A stretch of 64,000 bases of DNA from Dendrolimus kikuchii (lineage: Eukaryota > Arthropoda > Insecta > Lepidoptera > Lasiocampidae). This document shows positions 21,425-32,245 of the stretch, piece after piece. Made by a program: the position numbers and the translations under genes. How positions within the stretch are numbered: position 1 is the first letter of the stretch; the number at the start of each line of letters is the position of its first letter. The notes under the pieces are model-generated. The model ran no database searches and was not told the DNA's origin. It was given only the letters and a program-made list of their open reading frames with translations. The stretch covers positions 4,424,501 to 4,488,500 of the forward strand of contig CM034388.1 in assembly GCA_019925095.2 (NCBI GenBank), in the 5' to 3' direction.

Positions 21425-21740
21425 TTTTTATTTTTTATTGCAGGAGTTCAGCAGACAGGCAGACAGCCCACTTGGTGGAAAAAGGTTACCATCGCCTATG
21501 GACATTTACAACACCAAAGGTGCTACAAATGCGCTGCTGCTCTCTTAAGTTAGTCTGGAACCTGGTCACTAATGCCGGAACACAACTCAAAGTTGTTATG
21601 GCGGCATGCTCTAGACCAGGGGTGTTAGCCATCCAGTCGGGCAAATGCCCCACCACCTGGCTGTGGGTTGTTTGGTCGCCTCTTACGACAGGCCGCCCGG
21701 CCGCAGGAAATTGTATTCTTTCTCCGTTCCTGAACGGAAT
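21425..21740 (-). mobile_element. SINE-A, full length
   Basis: Minus sense from TTCCGTTCAGGAACGGAG to CTGCAATAAAAAATAAAAA. Its 5' end abuts the 5' end of the next Helitron. Confidence 0.85.
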
Positions 21741-22077
21741 AATATTATATATTAATACGTAAAGCAAAAACTTTGTACCCCTTTTTACGAAAATTGCGCG
21801 GATGGAGTATGAAATTTCGTACACTTATAGTTTATATAGAGAAGGAATGCAGCATGCAAATATTTTTCTTTTAATTATGCAGAAAAAATAAATTAAATCA
21901 ATAAATAAAAAAATTGTACACACTACCATGTATTTGACACACTCACGCATATATACTCTTTTTTTTATTGTTCAAGTCAAATTAAGAGTGTAGCCTTGGC
22001 AAAATCTGTGATTATAGAAGTATAAGTCTTTGACAACAAATTATTATGGTCGATTTTCGACCACGGGCGATCACTAG
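21741..22077 (+). mobile_element. Helitron, plus strand
   Basis: It ends CTAG at 22077 followed by T, preceded by the stem GGTCGATTTTCGACC. It matches the inverse of 8224-8676. The extreme 5' end is not clear because the SINE sits there. Confidence 0.65.
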
Positions 22078-22256
22078 TTATATTAAATCCTTCTTGTACT
22101 ACGTCAAATCTTCTGTATAAGGAGGTCTCCTTTGATCTTATACTATTAAAATATTTTTTTAGACGAAATCAATCAATAATTGCAATAAAATTTCTTAAGG
22201 CTTATGTAAATTTTGATTGATTTAGTCAAAAAATATATTTTAAATAATAAACATTT

Positions 22257-22494
22257 AAAAAGTGGATGGATGCAGAAGTCGTGGAAGGCCACGACACACC
22301 TTCCATGATCAAATTGATCGTGTACTAGTAGAAGGTGATGTCAGGAGCCTTAAGAACAGACGAGCGTGCATGACAAGAGTTATGAATGTCAAAGAAGCAA
22401 GTGAGGTGTGTAAGAATAAGCCTAAATGGCACTTTGTTGTTCGTGCCTACCCCGCAAGGGAACTGGCGTGAAGTTATGTATGTATGTATGTAAC
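22257..22494 (+). mobile_element. LINE-B 3' end
   Basis: Open frame MDGCRSRGRPRHTFHDQIDR to ...YPARELA, then GAAGTTATGTATGTATGTAT tail. 5'-truncated. Confidence 0.85.
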
Positions 22495-22937
22495 ATTTAA
22501 AAATCAAGAGAATTATGATCTGTGGCGCTATCTAGTTATATAAGATTTAGGAGCTTTCAAAATTAACGGAACGGAAAGCGATGTAAAAATCCACAGTTAG
22601 TAACATCAAGTAAATCTCAGTTGTTAACATGTACCTTTGAATCACGGAGGCAATAAAACTGGGTTACGTATATTGAGTGTGAATGAATGATGGAGCTATA
22701 GAACGAATGAATGGATCGGGATTGTGTGTATGGAATGAAAATTACGTAGTCAAATATAATTGGGTATTCGAATCATTTAACAACAATACATTCTAAAACA
22801 ATGTACATAGAAAGTGCGTTTAAATCACCTTACTAACATATTACCTTCAAAAAGTTATCATTTAAACAATTTTTAATTTCTGTTTCAAAAATTATGAATA
22901 AGCCATTTGACTCATTACAATAATGATGTTACAACGT
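22495..22937. other. unassigned stretch
   Basis: No gene seen. One GTGGCGCTATCTAG motif at about 22523. Confidence 0.5.
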
Positions 22938-23201
22938 AGGCTACGTTCCATTAGGGACTCACAACGATCACGTTCACGACTTCCAGTTTCCCGTTCCACT
23001 TGCTTCTTGGCGTAACAATCGTAAACCCAAGTGGAACGGCTATTCGACCCACCTATTGACATGGGTCATTGTGAGCGTTGTGTGATCGAAAATGATGACG
23101 TCATTAGTGACGTTTTCGCCACGACCACAACGATCGCTGTCGCCTTGTGGAACGGCTAACTGAGCGTTTTGGACGTTGTGAACTACTAATGGAACGCCCT
23201 G
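22938..23201. mobile_element. 264-bp MITE, copy 2
   Basis: Left ACGTTCCATTAGGGACTCAC, right reverse complement GCGTTCCATTAGTAGTTCAC. Length equals the copy at 13393 and the interior aligns end to end. Confidence 0.7.
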
Positions 23202-23424
23202 GTAGTAATCTATATACAATCAAGGAGGCCCTGACGTATTATATGACAATAGAAATTAACCGAACTGATTGGCCGTCAAGTGCTTCATTGCAGAGCTTTA
23301 CATTGTAGGCGTTTCTCTTCAGATATTGTGCTAATAAATAAGGCCGGGGCAAAGAGTGTGTGGTCAGTTGCGTTTCAGATGCGAGGCGAAGCGTGATCAA
23401 GTGAAAACGCAACGGGATTCTTCT

Positions 23425-23957
23425 TGTTACGAGTTTGCGGGACTCGAATTACAATGCCGGTAGAATTATTATAGACTTTATTAGAACTATACAAACACGT
23501 ATAACACAGGTACAAATATAACCGAACGCAACAAATCCAAACATAGTGCAGAAGGTCGTAAGTCAATAATACGCGCAAATTCCGTCGCTATTAGATTCCC
23601 GAATGTACACACGTCACTCTTAGATCGTAGTTGTAGCTCAACTGACCTCCTCTCTCAATCAGGCCATCGTTTTATACTTCACAAATGCAAATGTGCTTGC
23701 CCGACAACGTTGACATAATTTCCTAGAATTAGCTTGTACTTATAATCCGCAACACATGGCTAATGATGCTCCTGAGAGGCCGTAAACGAGTATAATAGAA
23801 CAATATGCTGTTCTCCACACTAACTAGAAATAAATAAGTGAACAAAAGAAGACGATCATAAAAGAATTACAAGTAGTTCAAATGCCGACAGGTAATAAAA
23901 TGTACTGTTACAGATCTGTACGTGAAATTTGTCTTTGTTAGAGCCTAAATTGTAACA
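23425..23957 (-). mobile_element. solo LTR-like copy, gypsy-type family
   Basis: Plus strand starts TGTTACGAGTTTGCGGGACT and ends TTGTAACA. The reading matches the reverse of 16093-16545 but is about 80 bases longer. Flanks TTCT and TTAT differ by one base, so a 4-bp duplication is possible but not shown. Confidence 0.6.
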
Positions 23958-24305
23958 TTATTATGAATAATACCAAATTCTATATTTTACTATCCATAAT
24001 AAGGTTTGCACTGAAAATCAGCGTTGTGTCGGATATTTTGCTGGAACAGCAATAAGCTGAGTGCAAACCTTGTTTGATGAAAATGCAGCGTACAAATTCT
24101 CAAGATCATATGCTTTTATTTTTAACATGTAAGTACGTCGCTCAGCAAAAGTGAAGATCGCAGAGAACAACTAATGAGGGAGTTGGGACTGAATCGATTT
24201 GATGTAGGCTTTTTTATAGAAATTCTGTCAGAGCCAGCTTCAAAAAAGGCTAGTTTGTTAGCCAGCTCTTTGTTTAAAATTTCATATATATGTTATTGTA
24301 TGTAT
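23958..24305. other. unassigned stretch
   Basis: An inverted word pair AAGGTTTGCACT (24001) and GAGTGCAAACCTTG (24059) suggests a small foldback. Nothing coding. Confidence 0.45.
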
Positions 24306-24440
24306 AGGAGATGATCGTGATGCCTTAAGAACAGACGAGCGTGCATGACAAGACTTATGAAAGTCAAAGAAGCAATTGAGGTGTGTAAGAATAAGCCTGA
24401 ATGGCGCTCTGTTGTTCGTGCCTACGTATGTATCTATGTA
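24306..24440 (+). mobile_element. LINE-B fragment
   Basis: Plus-sense piece from GATGATCGTGATGCCTTAAG to GCTCTGTTGTTCGTGCCTAC. The usual 3'-terminal 30 bases are deleted before a TATGTA tail. Confidence 0.65.
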
Positions 24441-24796
24441 GGAGATGATGGGGCTGACATGCCTATGTGACGAAAGTCCTAAATAAATAAACAGGAAAAA
24501 AAGTACGTCGCTATTTCTTCAGATATTTTTTATTTTTACTCTCATTCATTCACTCACCTTACTATCGGTTGAATTTCGACATTACTTGTATGGAGTATGT
24601 ATGGAGCTTATGTCAAATTTTAATCGATTTTAAGGCAAAGGAACAGCTGGTAAGATATAGGAACCGGCCACAAAAGAAATAGACTCCATACTGTTAGTCA
24701 CAGTTCCAAGTTTAGTCGGTTCTCAATAGAAAAACAACTATATAATATTTACGAACATAATTATCTATTTCTTTTACCATAATACGTAACAAAACA
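24441..24796. other. unassigned stretch before the BEL element
   Basis: No gene or repeat recognised. The last bases (ATACGTAACAAAAC) adjoin the truncated 5' LTR. Confidence 0.5.
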
Positions 24797-25530
24797 ATTT
24801 CGATTGGTTCATTTCCTTGATTATATGATCGGAATGAAGTCAGTCACACCGACATCTTCCGATCTGTGCCCTTCTAAGGAGGCTCATTGGCCAACGATGT
24901 TATGTCGTCACGTAATGACATTGGAGGGACAAAAACCGCACCACCGCCCCAATAATATAATAAGTCGAAAATCCTACACGATCGCGCGCGCATGGCGACC
25001 CGCTCCGCAGCCATATATATATGTGCTAATTTTTAATAATTTAAACCGCCATTTGTGTGTGACTAAAAAGACTATCTAATACCACCGTGTGCAATCAATC
25101 GAACCTCGACGACCGCTGCCAGACGTCTCCAGGCTTGCCGAATTGGGAGAAGTGCAGTTTCGGGAGGTTAAGGTTAGTGACCAGATTTTCCTTCCCATAT
25201 GATCAATCGGATGCAACGATTGATTTGATTGTCCTGCCGTCCACTGCTCTTGAGTTATATTATCGAAGGCCGCACCAGTCCAGGAGGTAGGGCAATTTAT
25301 TATACTACCGCCGCCACGTGGTGTGCTATTGGGGAGGTGAGGAAGGACCTCAAAATTTACCCTTGGCACCACCACATTTTATGGCCACTTCGAGCAGGAT
25401 TTATGATCCTCATCGTATTTATATATTATTTTTCTGTCCTATATATGTATGTTTATTTACTGTGAAACCCACTAATCTTTCTAATAATTTTCAATTCTCA
25501 TCTTAATATATATCTATTTACGTTGCACAC
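24797..25530 (+). repeat. 5' LTR of BEL/Pao element, truncated at its start
   Basis: Positions 24797-25347 are, by eye, identical to 31439-31989, at a constant offset of 6642. The 14 bases TGTTTAGGCCAATT that open the 3' LTR are missing here. The U5 part after 25347 exists only in this copy, so the right boundary (about 25530) is an estimate; TG...CA ends cannot be paired. It should supply the promoter for the gag-pol transcript. Confidence 0.7.
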
Positions 25531-25978
25531 GTTCCTGGATAGACTTTCGTATATCCTACCGCGCCAATAGTGTAAGTTAATCACTGGAATAATTATAACG
25601 AGAATATTTTGTCAACTTATTTTTTGTGTTGTGCTCATTTTCATATAATTCATTTATAGAATTATTCGCCGTAACGAACCTATAAGTTAATTAGGCAAGT
25701 AGGCATTTTACCGCTCCTTATTCCCGCTAAAATCATTGCGATTTTAACCATTTGAGACACATAATATTGATAAAATATTTCTTAGTCCAATATACGTTTC
25801 ATTTTTCTCGCGCGATCATAAAGCAGGTAGGCTTATTGTCACCCAATACTACGAACTACGCTGAGTTCGACCGCGACTTCATCCCCGCTATTCATGTACT
25901 CATTTTATATTAATTAATTTTATATCTTACGTACTTACTTTATAACGTACATATCTTCTGTTTATTTATTAGTTAAAA
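25531..25978 (+). other. BEL/Pao leader region
   Basis: Non-coding sequence between the LTR and the gag-pol start. The tRNA primer-binding site should be at its left edge, but I cannot identify one with confidence. The ATG at 25979 lies in AAAATGG, a good start context. Confidence 0.5.
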
Positions 25979-28900
25979 ATGGCAACCGAAAAATCCAAAA
26001 GGAAAGTTGAATTGCTTGTTGCTAAGCGCGATTCATACTTTGCATACTTACAATCTATCTATGATTGCATTCCGGAATCGGATTCTGATGACAAAATTAT
26101 TGATAATTTTCTTACAAAGTCACAAAGTATCTCTGATAATTTTCGATCTGAATTTGTTCAAATCGTTGATGATTTGAATAGTTCGTTAGATGTTTCTCAA
26201 AAACCTAATTTTGAATCTGTTTGGTCTTTTACCGATTTATATAATTGCATTATAAAGTCACGAGAACGTTTTTCTAGAAAACACTCGTCCGCATCGGGTT
26301 CAAAGTCCACTAGCGACAGTGAACTACGATCCAACGTCAAGTTGCCGCGTATTGAATTAAAACAGTTTAATGGCGATTTAAATGATTGGCCTTTGTTTAT
26401 AGAAACATTTAACATGTTAATTCACGAAAATAACACATTGAATGACACTGAGCGCATTCAATATTTATTATCTTCGTTGTCTGGAAAGGCACGAAGTATT
26501 TGTACAGGTATTACACCTGCATCTAAAAATTATTTACCGCTTTATAATTCATTAATTGACAAATATCAAGACGACCGTGCCCTTGCATCTAATTATATAG
26601 ACCAAATATTAGATTTCAAACCAATTTCCAATTTAAATTCAAAGAATTTAGAGTCATTTATTGATAAATTTACAACAACTTACACCGCTTTAGAACAATT
26701 AAATATAGATAATTTTAAAGAATTTATTTTCATACATATTGGTCTTAAAAAATTAGATTCAGAAACCGTAAAATCTTTTGAAACCGCTTATCGAAAACCG
26801 GGACAGTTACCCACTTATAAAGAATTTGTTACTTTTATTCGAGAACAAGTTAAAGTCTTGGAAAGAACTTCTAAATCTGAATTAAAACCTAAAACTTATC
26901 AAAACAAAAATTCCGCTAAAATATCTCGATCTTATATATCTACGCAAGTTAACAAAAATTATTGCTCATTTTGTAATAAAACTGACCACATTCATTTATA
27001 TGAATGTTCGGATTTCAAAAATATTGTTCCTCAAAAACGTTTTAATTTTATAAAACAAAAACATGGTTGTATAAATTGCCTAAGTTTATCGCATACTTCC
27101 GCTAAATGTAAATCGAACCGTACATGTACAAGATGTCAAAAACATCATCATTCACTTTTACATTTCAATACTAATTTAAATCTCCAAACTTCTAATACAT
27201 TGAATGATATGAACAGCGTCGATGCTCAAGCGCAACAGGTGACACCAAGCGCGCACGCTCCGTCTGTCGCCCTCGCTATGCATACCTATGCATGCAGCTC
27301 ACTCGATAGTGAGTCGAGCGGAATGCCGCGTTCGAATGCTTTATTATCCACCGCGCAGGTATATGCTTATAAAAACAACCCTCGGAATAAATTACTTGTT
27401 CGTTGCTTAATAGATAATGCATCTCAAAATCATATTATGACAATGTCTTGTTGTAAAAAACTTAATTTAAACATTTCACCGCTAAATAATTCATTTATTA
27501 AAGGAGTTGGTTCGAGCAGTCGTCCGATTTATGGTTATGCTAACTTAACAATCGAGTCGCGAGTTTCGCCGCATAAGTATAACATTAATGTTTTGGTTGT
27601 TGACCGTATTACGGATGAGTTGCCAACGCGCTATATAGATACGTCGCATATGTATTTTATTAAAAATATACCTTTAGCGGACAATGATTGGAATGTACCC
27701 GCTCAAATTGATATACTTTTAGGTTCTCAGTTATTTCCATTTATTTTATTGAATGGTCGCGTCGAGGCCCCTCCCCCCGCTCCACCGCTACTGGAAACCA
27801 CTTTCGGTTATATTTTAATGGGAGATGTCTCTTGCGTTTTATCTGAAGATACAGATATTGTATCTACTGCTTGTCTTTCACTAACTGATAGTGAGTTGAA
27901 CAATTCCTTACACAAATTCTGGGAGTTAGAGGAGTTACCTAGCCAGTCTTTCTCCAGCCCTGAGGATATTGCTTGTGAGGAAATTTACAGTTCGACCGTT
28001 ACTCGCAATAGTGACGGCCGATATATTGTATCGCTTCCTTTCAAGGACAGTGAGTCTTCGTTAGGAAATTCTCGTGCTACTGCACACCGCCGTTTTATGA
28101 GCCTGGAACGTAAATTTAAGGTCTCGTCCGCACTTCGAGATAATTATAATGAAATAATTCGCGAATATATAAATAATAAATATTTATGTGAAGTTCCGCC
28201 CGAGTTGGACTCCGACGAGGGTTACTTTATACCGCACCATGCCGTACTCCGTACAGACAAGGCTACCACTAAAGTACGCGTTGTTCTGGACGCGAGTGCC
28301 AAGACACATACAGGATTGTCACTAAACGACATCCTACACGCTGGTCCTAACTTACAGGCCGACCTTTTTAAACTTTTATTAAGTTTCCGCCTATTTCCAA
28401 TCGCTATCACTGCTGATATTAAGCAAATGTACTTACAAATAGGTGTTACTAATGACCATTGTAAGTTTCAAAAAATCTTATATAGGTTTAATACTACCGA
28501 AGACATTCGTGTTTTTAAGTTTTTACGCGTTCCTTTCGGATTGAAGTCCAGCCCTTTTCTAGCAATGCGCACTATTCGCCAGCTGGCTTCAGACGAAAAA
28601 TACCGCTATCCCGCTGCTGCCGCCGTGGCAGAGTCTTCTCTTTATACTGACGATCTGGTTTCCTCCGTGGCCACCGCTGATGAGGCAATTGACATCGCTA
28701 AGCAACTAATTGCTATGTTTTCGTCAGGAGGATTTGATTTAGTAAAATGGACAAGTAATTCGGCTGAATTACTTTCTACATTACCGCCGTCGCACTGTGC
28801 ACCTGTTGATTTCACTGATGAAGCTGGGATGAAGATTTTAGGCCTTGCATGGCATCCAGCTGAAGATAGTTTTTATTTCAATGTCAATAAGTGTACAACG

Positions 28901-31180
28901 ACTTGTACAAAACGTACAATCTTGTCCACTGTTGCGAGATTGTTTGATGTTTTGGGTTTAGTTTCACCAGTTATTTTGTTCGCCAAACTTCTCATAAAGG
29001 AACTTTGGAATGCCAACATAGACTGGGATGACACACCGCCAGATCATATCACTACTAGTTTCTTTAAACTTCTAGAAGAACTAACTTTTTTATCCAATTT
29101 ACGCATTCCGCGACATTTAAATGTGTCAAATAATTGTAAGGTAAATATCGTTGCCTTTTGTGATGCTAGTATGAAAGCATACGGTTGTGTTATTTACCTG
29201 CACGTAACCGACTCATCTGGTAATATTTTTGTAGAATTGGCTTGCTCTAAGTCCAAGGTTTCTCCTGTCAAAGTAGTTTCGCTTGCTCGTCTTGAGTTAT
29301 GCGCCGCATTGCTTTTGTCTAAACTAGTTCGCTGTATTTACGATTGTTATAATTCTCGTTATCCTATTTCTAACATATACGCCTTTTCTGATTCGACGAT
29401 AACTTTATCGTGGATTCATTCTTCCCCGCACCGCTGGTCCATATTCGTCTCAAATAGGATAGCAAAAATACACGAAAACCTTGACGCGAAACACTTTTAT
29501 CATATTTCTGGCATGGAGAACCCTGGTGACTGTGTGTCACGCGGCATGTTGCCGTCTGACTTAATGGTACATAAGCTGTGGTGGCGCGGACCAGCTTGGT
29601 TGCGCTCTCAGACAGATCTATGGCCAATCACTCCGTTTATTACAAATTTAGATTCTAATATACCAGAGAAGAAGCTTCATACTTTTGTTACGGTAACTTG
29701 TAACGATGAATTACCATTAATTTACAAGGTTTCTAAAAATATTTCTTCTTGGAATAAAGTGCTTAATGTTATCACATACATTTTGCGTTTCGCAAAAATT
29801 TTACCGCGATCGGATAATATTACTTTATCGGATATAAATACCGCCGAACATTATTTAATACAAGCAGTACAAAAGGTTCATTTTGCCGATCTTTTTAGAA
29901 TTTTGGAAAATGGCTCTGTGCCATCTAACTTAAAACATCTTAGCCTGTTTATCGATGATAAAGGTTTAATACGTATTGGAGGTAGATTGTCTAACTCTAA
30001 CTTGCCTTTTGAAACCCAACACCCGCTCCTTTTGCCAAAAAAGGATCATGTAGTAAATTTATTAATTGATCATTATCATATTAGAAACTGTCACACAGGT
30101 GCAAATTTGTTGAGCTCGCTTATAAAACAGAATTATTGGATTTTATCGTCTAGAAATACTATTAGGCATCGAGTTAAATTATGTAACATATGTTTTCGTG
30201 CTAATCCCACACACTCTTGGCCGAAAATGGCAGATCTTCCTTCTTATCGTGTACAGCAAGCGAAGGCTTTCGTGCACACGGGTTTAGATTACGCAGGCCC
30301 AATACATATTACGTTAACTCGCCGCCGAGGCCAAAAATCACAAAAGGCTTATTTATGTATTTTTGTCTGTCTGACGACTAAAGCAGTCCACATTGAGTTG
30401 GCGTCTGACTTGTCAACAGACACATTTTTAGACGCGTTTAAGAGGTTTTTATCTCGTAGGGGACCTGTGTCAGTTATATACTCAGATAATGGTACAAATT
30501 TTATCGGGGCAAGGTCAAAATTAAATGAGATTTATTCTTTAACCGCATCCTCCGATTTTCAAAACTGCATAAGCAATGAGCTTAATCAACGTAAAATTAT
30601 TTGGAATACTATTCCACCTAGTAGTCCTCATTTTGGGGGGATTTGGGAAGCGAATGTGAAGAGTTTTAAGCGTCATTTTTATAAGGTAGTTGGAACACAA
30701 CTGCTGTCTTATGAGGAAACTTTGACTATATTAACACAGATTGAGTGTATTCTTAATTCAAGACCGCTATGTGTTCTTTCAGAGGATCCTTATCCGGAAG
30801 TGCTTACACCAGCACATTTTTTAATGTCTACTCCATTACAGTTCCTTCCCGCAGTTGACGTCTCCTCAGAGCGTCTCTCTTTATTAAATAGGAAACAGTT
30901 GTTGGATAATTTAGTACAGCACTTCTGGAAAAAATGGAGTCTAGAATACTTACACACTATGCAATCCAGATTAAAATGGAGTTCCTCAAGTAACTCCTTG
31001 AAAGTGGGCACTATTGTTCTCATTATTCAGGACGATGTTCCTCCGCTTCGATGGCCTTTAGGTATTGTCAAGGAGGTATATCCAGGACGTGACGGTATTG
31101 TCAGGGTCGCGCTTGTTAAGACTCAGAATAGTACTTTTAAGCGTCCAGTAGTTAAACTATGTCCACTGCCTTCCCAATAA
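25979..31180 (+). CDS. gag-pol: BEL/Pao gag-pol polyprotein, intact
   Basis: One uninterrupted frame of 1733 codons encodes all proteins needed for retrotransposition of an LTR element. In order: gag with a DUF1759-like core (about 120-260, NGDLNDWPLFIETF), three Cys/His clusters (about 327-343, 362-378, 383-396), an aspartic protease with Asp479 in LIDNASQ, reverse transcriptase with VVLDAS (Asp771), Asp813 in ADIKQMYLQI and YTDD (889-892), RNase H with Asp1062, Glu1106, Asp1138 and Asp1184, a His-His-Cys-Cys integrase finger (H1365 or H1367, H1372, C1402, C1405), the D,D,E catalytic core at Asp1437, Asp1503 and Glu1557, and a DUF5641-like C-terminus. Gag and pol share a frame with no shift or stop, as is usual in BEL/Pao. 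There is no envelope gene. Length, intact motifs and matching LTRs imply a recent arrival. The protease motif D-N-A instead of D-S/T-G is unusual. Confidence 0.95.
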   Translation: MATEKSKRKVELLVAKRDSYFAYLQSIYDCIPESDSDDKIIDNFLTKSQSISDNFRSEFVQIVDDLNSSLDVSQKPNFESVWSFTDLYNCIIKSRERFSRKHSSASGSKSTSDSELRSNVKLPRIELKQFNGDLNDWPLFIETFNMLIHENNTLNDTERIQYLLSSLSGKARSICTGITPASKNYLPLYNSLIDKYQDDRALASNYIDQILDFKPISNLNSKNLESFIDKFTTTYTALEQLNIDNFKEFIFIHIGLKKLDSETVKSFETAYRKPGQLPTYKEFVTFIREQVKVLERTSKSELKPKTYQNKNSAKISRSYISTQVNKNYCSFCNKTDHIHLYECSDFKNIVPQKRFNFIKQKHGCINCLSLSHTSAKCKSNRTCTRCQKHHHSLLHFNTNLNLQTSNTLNDMNSVDAQAQQVTPSAHAPSVALAMHTYACSSLDSESSGMPRSNALLSTAQVYAYKNNPRNKLLVRCLIDNASQNHIMTMSCCKKLNLNISPLNNSFIKGVGSSSRPIYGYANLTIESRVSPHKYNINVLVVDRITDELPTRYIDTSHMYFIKNIPLADNDWNVPAQIDILLGSQLFPFILLNGRVEAPPPAPPLLETTFGYILMGDVSCVLSEDTDIVSTACLSLTDSELNNSLHKFWELEELPSQSFSSPEDIACEEIYSSTVTRNSDGRYIVSLPFKDSESSLGNSRATAHRRFMSLERKFKVSSALRDNYNEIIREYINNKYLCEVPPELDSDEGYFIPHHAVLRTDKATTKVRVVLDASAKTHTGLSLNDILHAGPNLQADLFKLLLSFRLFPIAITADIKQMYLQIGVTNDHCKFQKILYRFNTTEDIRVFKFLRVPFGLKSSPFLAMRTIRQLASDEKYRYPAAAAVAESSLYTDDLVSSVATADEAIDIAKQLIAMFSSGGFDLVKWTSNSAELLSTLPPSHCAPVDFTDEAGMKILGLAWHPAEDSFYFNVNKCTTTCTKRTILSTVARLFDVLGLVSPVILFAKLLIKELWNANIDWDDTPPDHITTSFFKLLEELTFLSNLRIPRHLNVSNNCKVNIVAFCDASMKAYGCVIYLHVTDSSGNIFVELACSKSKVSPVKVVSLARLELCAALLLSKLVRCIYDCYNSRYPISNIYAFSDSTITLSWIHSSPHRWSIFVSNRIAKIHENLDAKHFYHISGMENPGDCVSRGMLPSDLMVHKLWWRGPAWLRSQTDLWPITPFITNLDSNIPEKKLHTFVTVTCNDELPLIYKVSKNISSWNKVLNVITYILRFAKILPRSDNITLSDINTAEHYLIQAVQKVHFADLFRILENGSVPSNLKHLSLFIDDKGLIRIGGRLSNSNLPFETQHPLLLPKKDHVVNLLIDHYHIRNCHTGANLLSSLIKQNYWILSSRNTIRHRVKLCNICFRANPTHSWPKMADLPSYRVQQAKAFVHTGLDYAGPIHITLTRRRGQKSQKAYLCIFVCLTTKAVHIELASDLSTDTFLDAFKRFLSRRGPVSVIYSDNGTNFIGARSKLNEIYSLTASSDFQNCISNELNQRKIIWNTIPPSSPHFGGIWEANVKSFKRHFYKVVGTQLLSYEETLTILTQIECILNSRPLCVLSEDPYPEVLTPAHFLMSTPLQFLPAVDVSSERLSLLNRKQLLDNLVQHFWKKWSLEYLHTMQSRLKWSSSSNSLKVGTIVLIIQDDVPPLRWPLGIVKEVYPGRDGIVRVALVKTQNSTFKRPVVKLCPLPSQ

Positions 31181-31410
31181 TTTCACTTTATTCATTTTAT
31201 AATTTAAGTTTCTTTTATATTAGTATGTAGTTATCTAGGTATGGTAAGATAATAACAGTGCCTTATTTTTATTGTATATTTCTCCCGCTTATATATTTAT
31301 CAACCCGCTTTTATACATATTGTATTTATACCGCTTTTATAAACCGCTCTTCCGTGAGGCCTTTGATGTTATAGCTTAGGTCTGTTTTGAAAGTTTAACC
31401 TGAGGACTTT
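31181..31410 (+). other. BEL/Pao 3' untranslated region
   Basis: AT-rich, no coding capacity, between the TAA at 31178-31180 and the polypurine tract. Confidence 0.6.
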
Positions 31411-31424
31411 CAAGGCGGGGTGGA
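31411..31424 (+). other. polypurine tract
   Basis: CAAGGCGGGGTGGA lies directly before TGTTTAGG, the expected primer site for plus-strand synthesis at the edge of a BEL 3' LTR. Confidence 0.7.
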
Positions 31425-31989
31425 TGTTTAGGCCAATTATTTCGATTGGTTCATTTCCTTGATTATATGATCGGAATGAAGTCAGTCACACCGACATCTT
31501 CCGATCTGTGCCCTTCTAAGGAGGCTCATTGGCCAACGATGTTATGTCGTCACGTAATGACATTGGAGGGACAAAAACCGCACCACCGCCCCAATAATAT
31601 AATAAGTCGAAAATCCTACACGATCGCGCGCGCATGGCGACCCGCTCCGCAGCCATATATATATGTGCTAATTTTTAATAATTTAAACCGCCATTTGTGT
31701 GTGACTAAAAAGACTATCTAATACCACCGTGTGCAATCAATCGAACCTCGACGACCGCTGCCAGACGTCTCCAGGCTTGCCGAATTGGGAGAAGTGCAGT
31801 TTCGGGAGGTTAAGGTTAGTGACCAGATTTTCCTTCCCATATGATCAATCGGATGCAACGATTGATTTGATTGTCCTGCCGTCCACTGCTCTTGAGTTAT
31901 ATTATCGAAGGCCGCACCAGTCCAGGAGGTAGGGCAATTTATTATACTACCGCCGCCACGTGGTGTGCTATTGGGGAGGTGAGGAAGGA
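31425..31989 (+). repeat. 3' LTR of BEL/Pao element, truncated at its end
   Basis: Starts TGTTTAGGCC after the polypurine tract and matches the 5' LTR to GAGGTGAGGAAGGA at 31989, then turns abruptly into Helitron-like sequence. The final 180 or so bases (U5) are missing, so the element has no outer end on this side. Confidence 0.75.
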
Positions 31990-32245
31990 AATTGGTGGGG
32001 AGGTAGCTTAGAACCAGGAGACGGACATAGGATACTTTTTACCCCGTTGGAACCTATCCGGTAGGTGGCGCTGAGATCGGGTTTTAGAATCCTCCTAATC
32101 ACCTAGAGCGATTTTGGTGATTTTGTGTGTTTGAGTGGGTCCCCGGATGGTTTAAATCCACAATTGGAACCGGTAGGTGGCGCTGGGATCGGGGTCCTAG
32201 ATTTTTATTTTTCCAGAGCAGGCCAACGTCTGCCGGAGTCGATAG
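31990..32245 (+). mobile_element. Helitron fragment fused to the BEL LTR
   Basis: Two CCGGTAGGTGGCGCTG words (32058-32073, 32170-32185) and GATTTTGGTGATTTTGTGTG match the inverse of 14236-14834. The 3' end keeps the GCAGGCCAACGTCTGC hairpin, but CTAG has become ATAG. Its 5' part is missing at the junction with the LTR. Confidence 0.6.

Noticed and set aside
25087..25375. 67- and 99-codon frames in the BEL LTR
   Set aside because: The plus frame recurs identically in the 3' LTR only because the LTR is duplicated; no protein motif, and LTRs of this group are non-coding.
25540..25575. CCTACCGCGCCAATAG as a tRNA primer-binding site of the BEL element
   Set aside because: The LTR end is not fixed and the sequence does not read as a complement to a tRNA 3' end that I can name.
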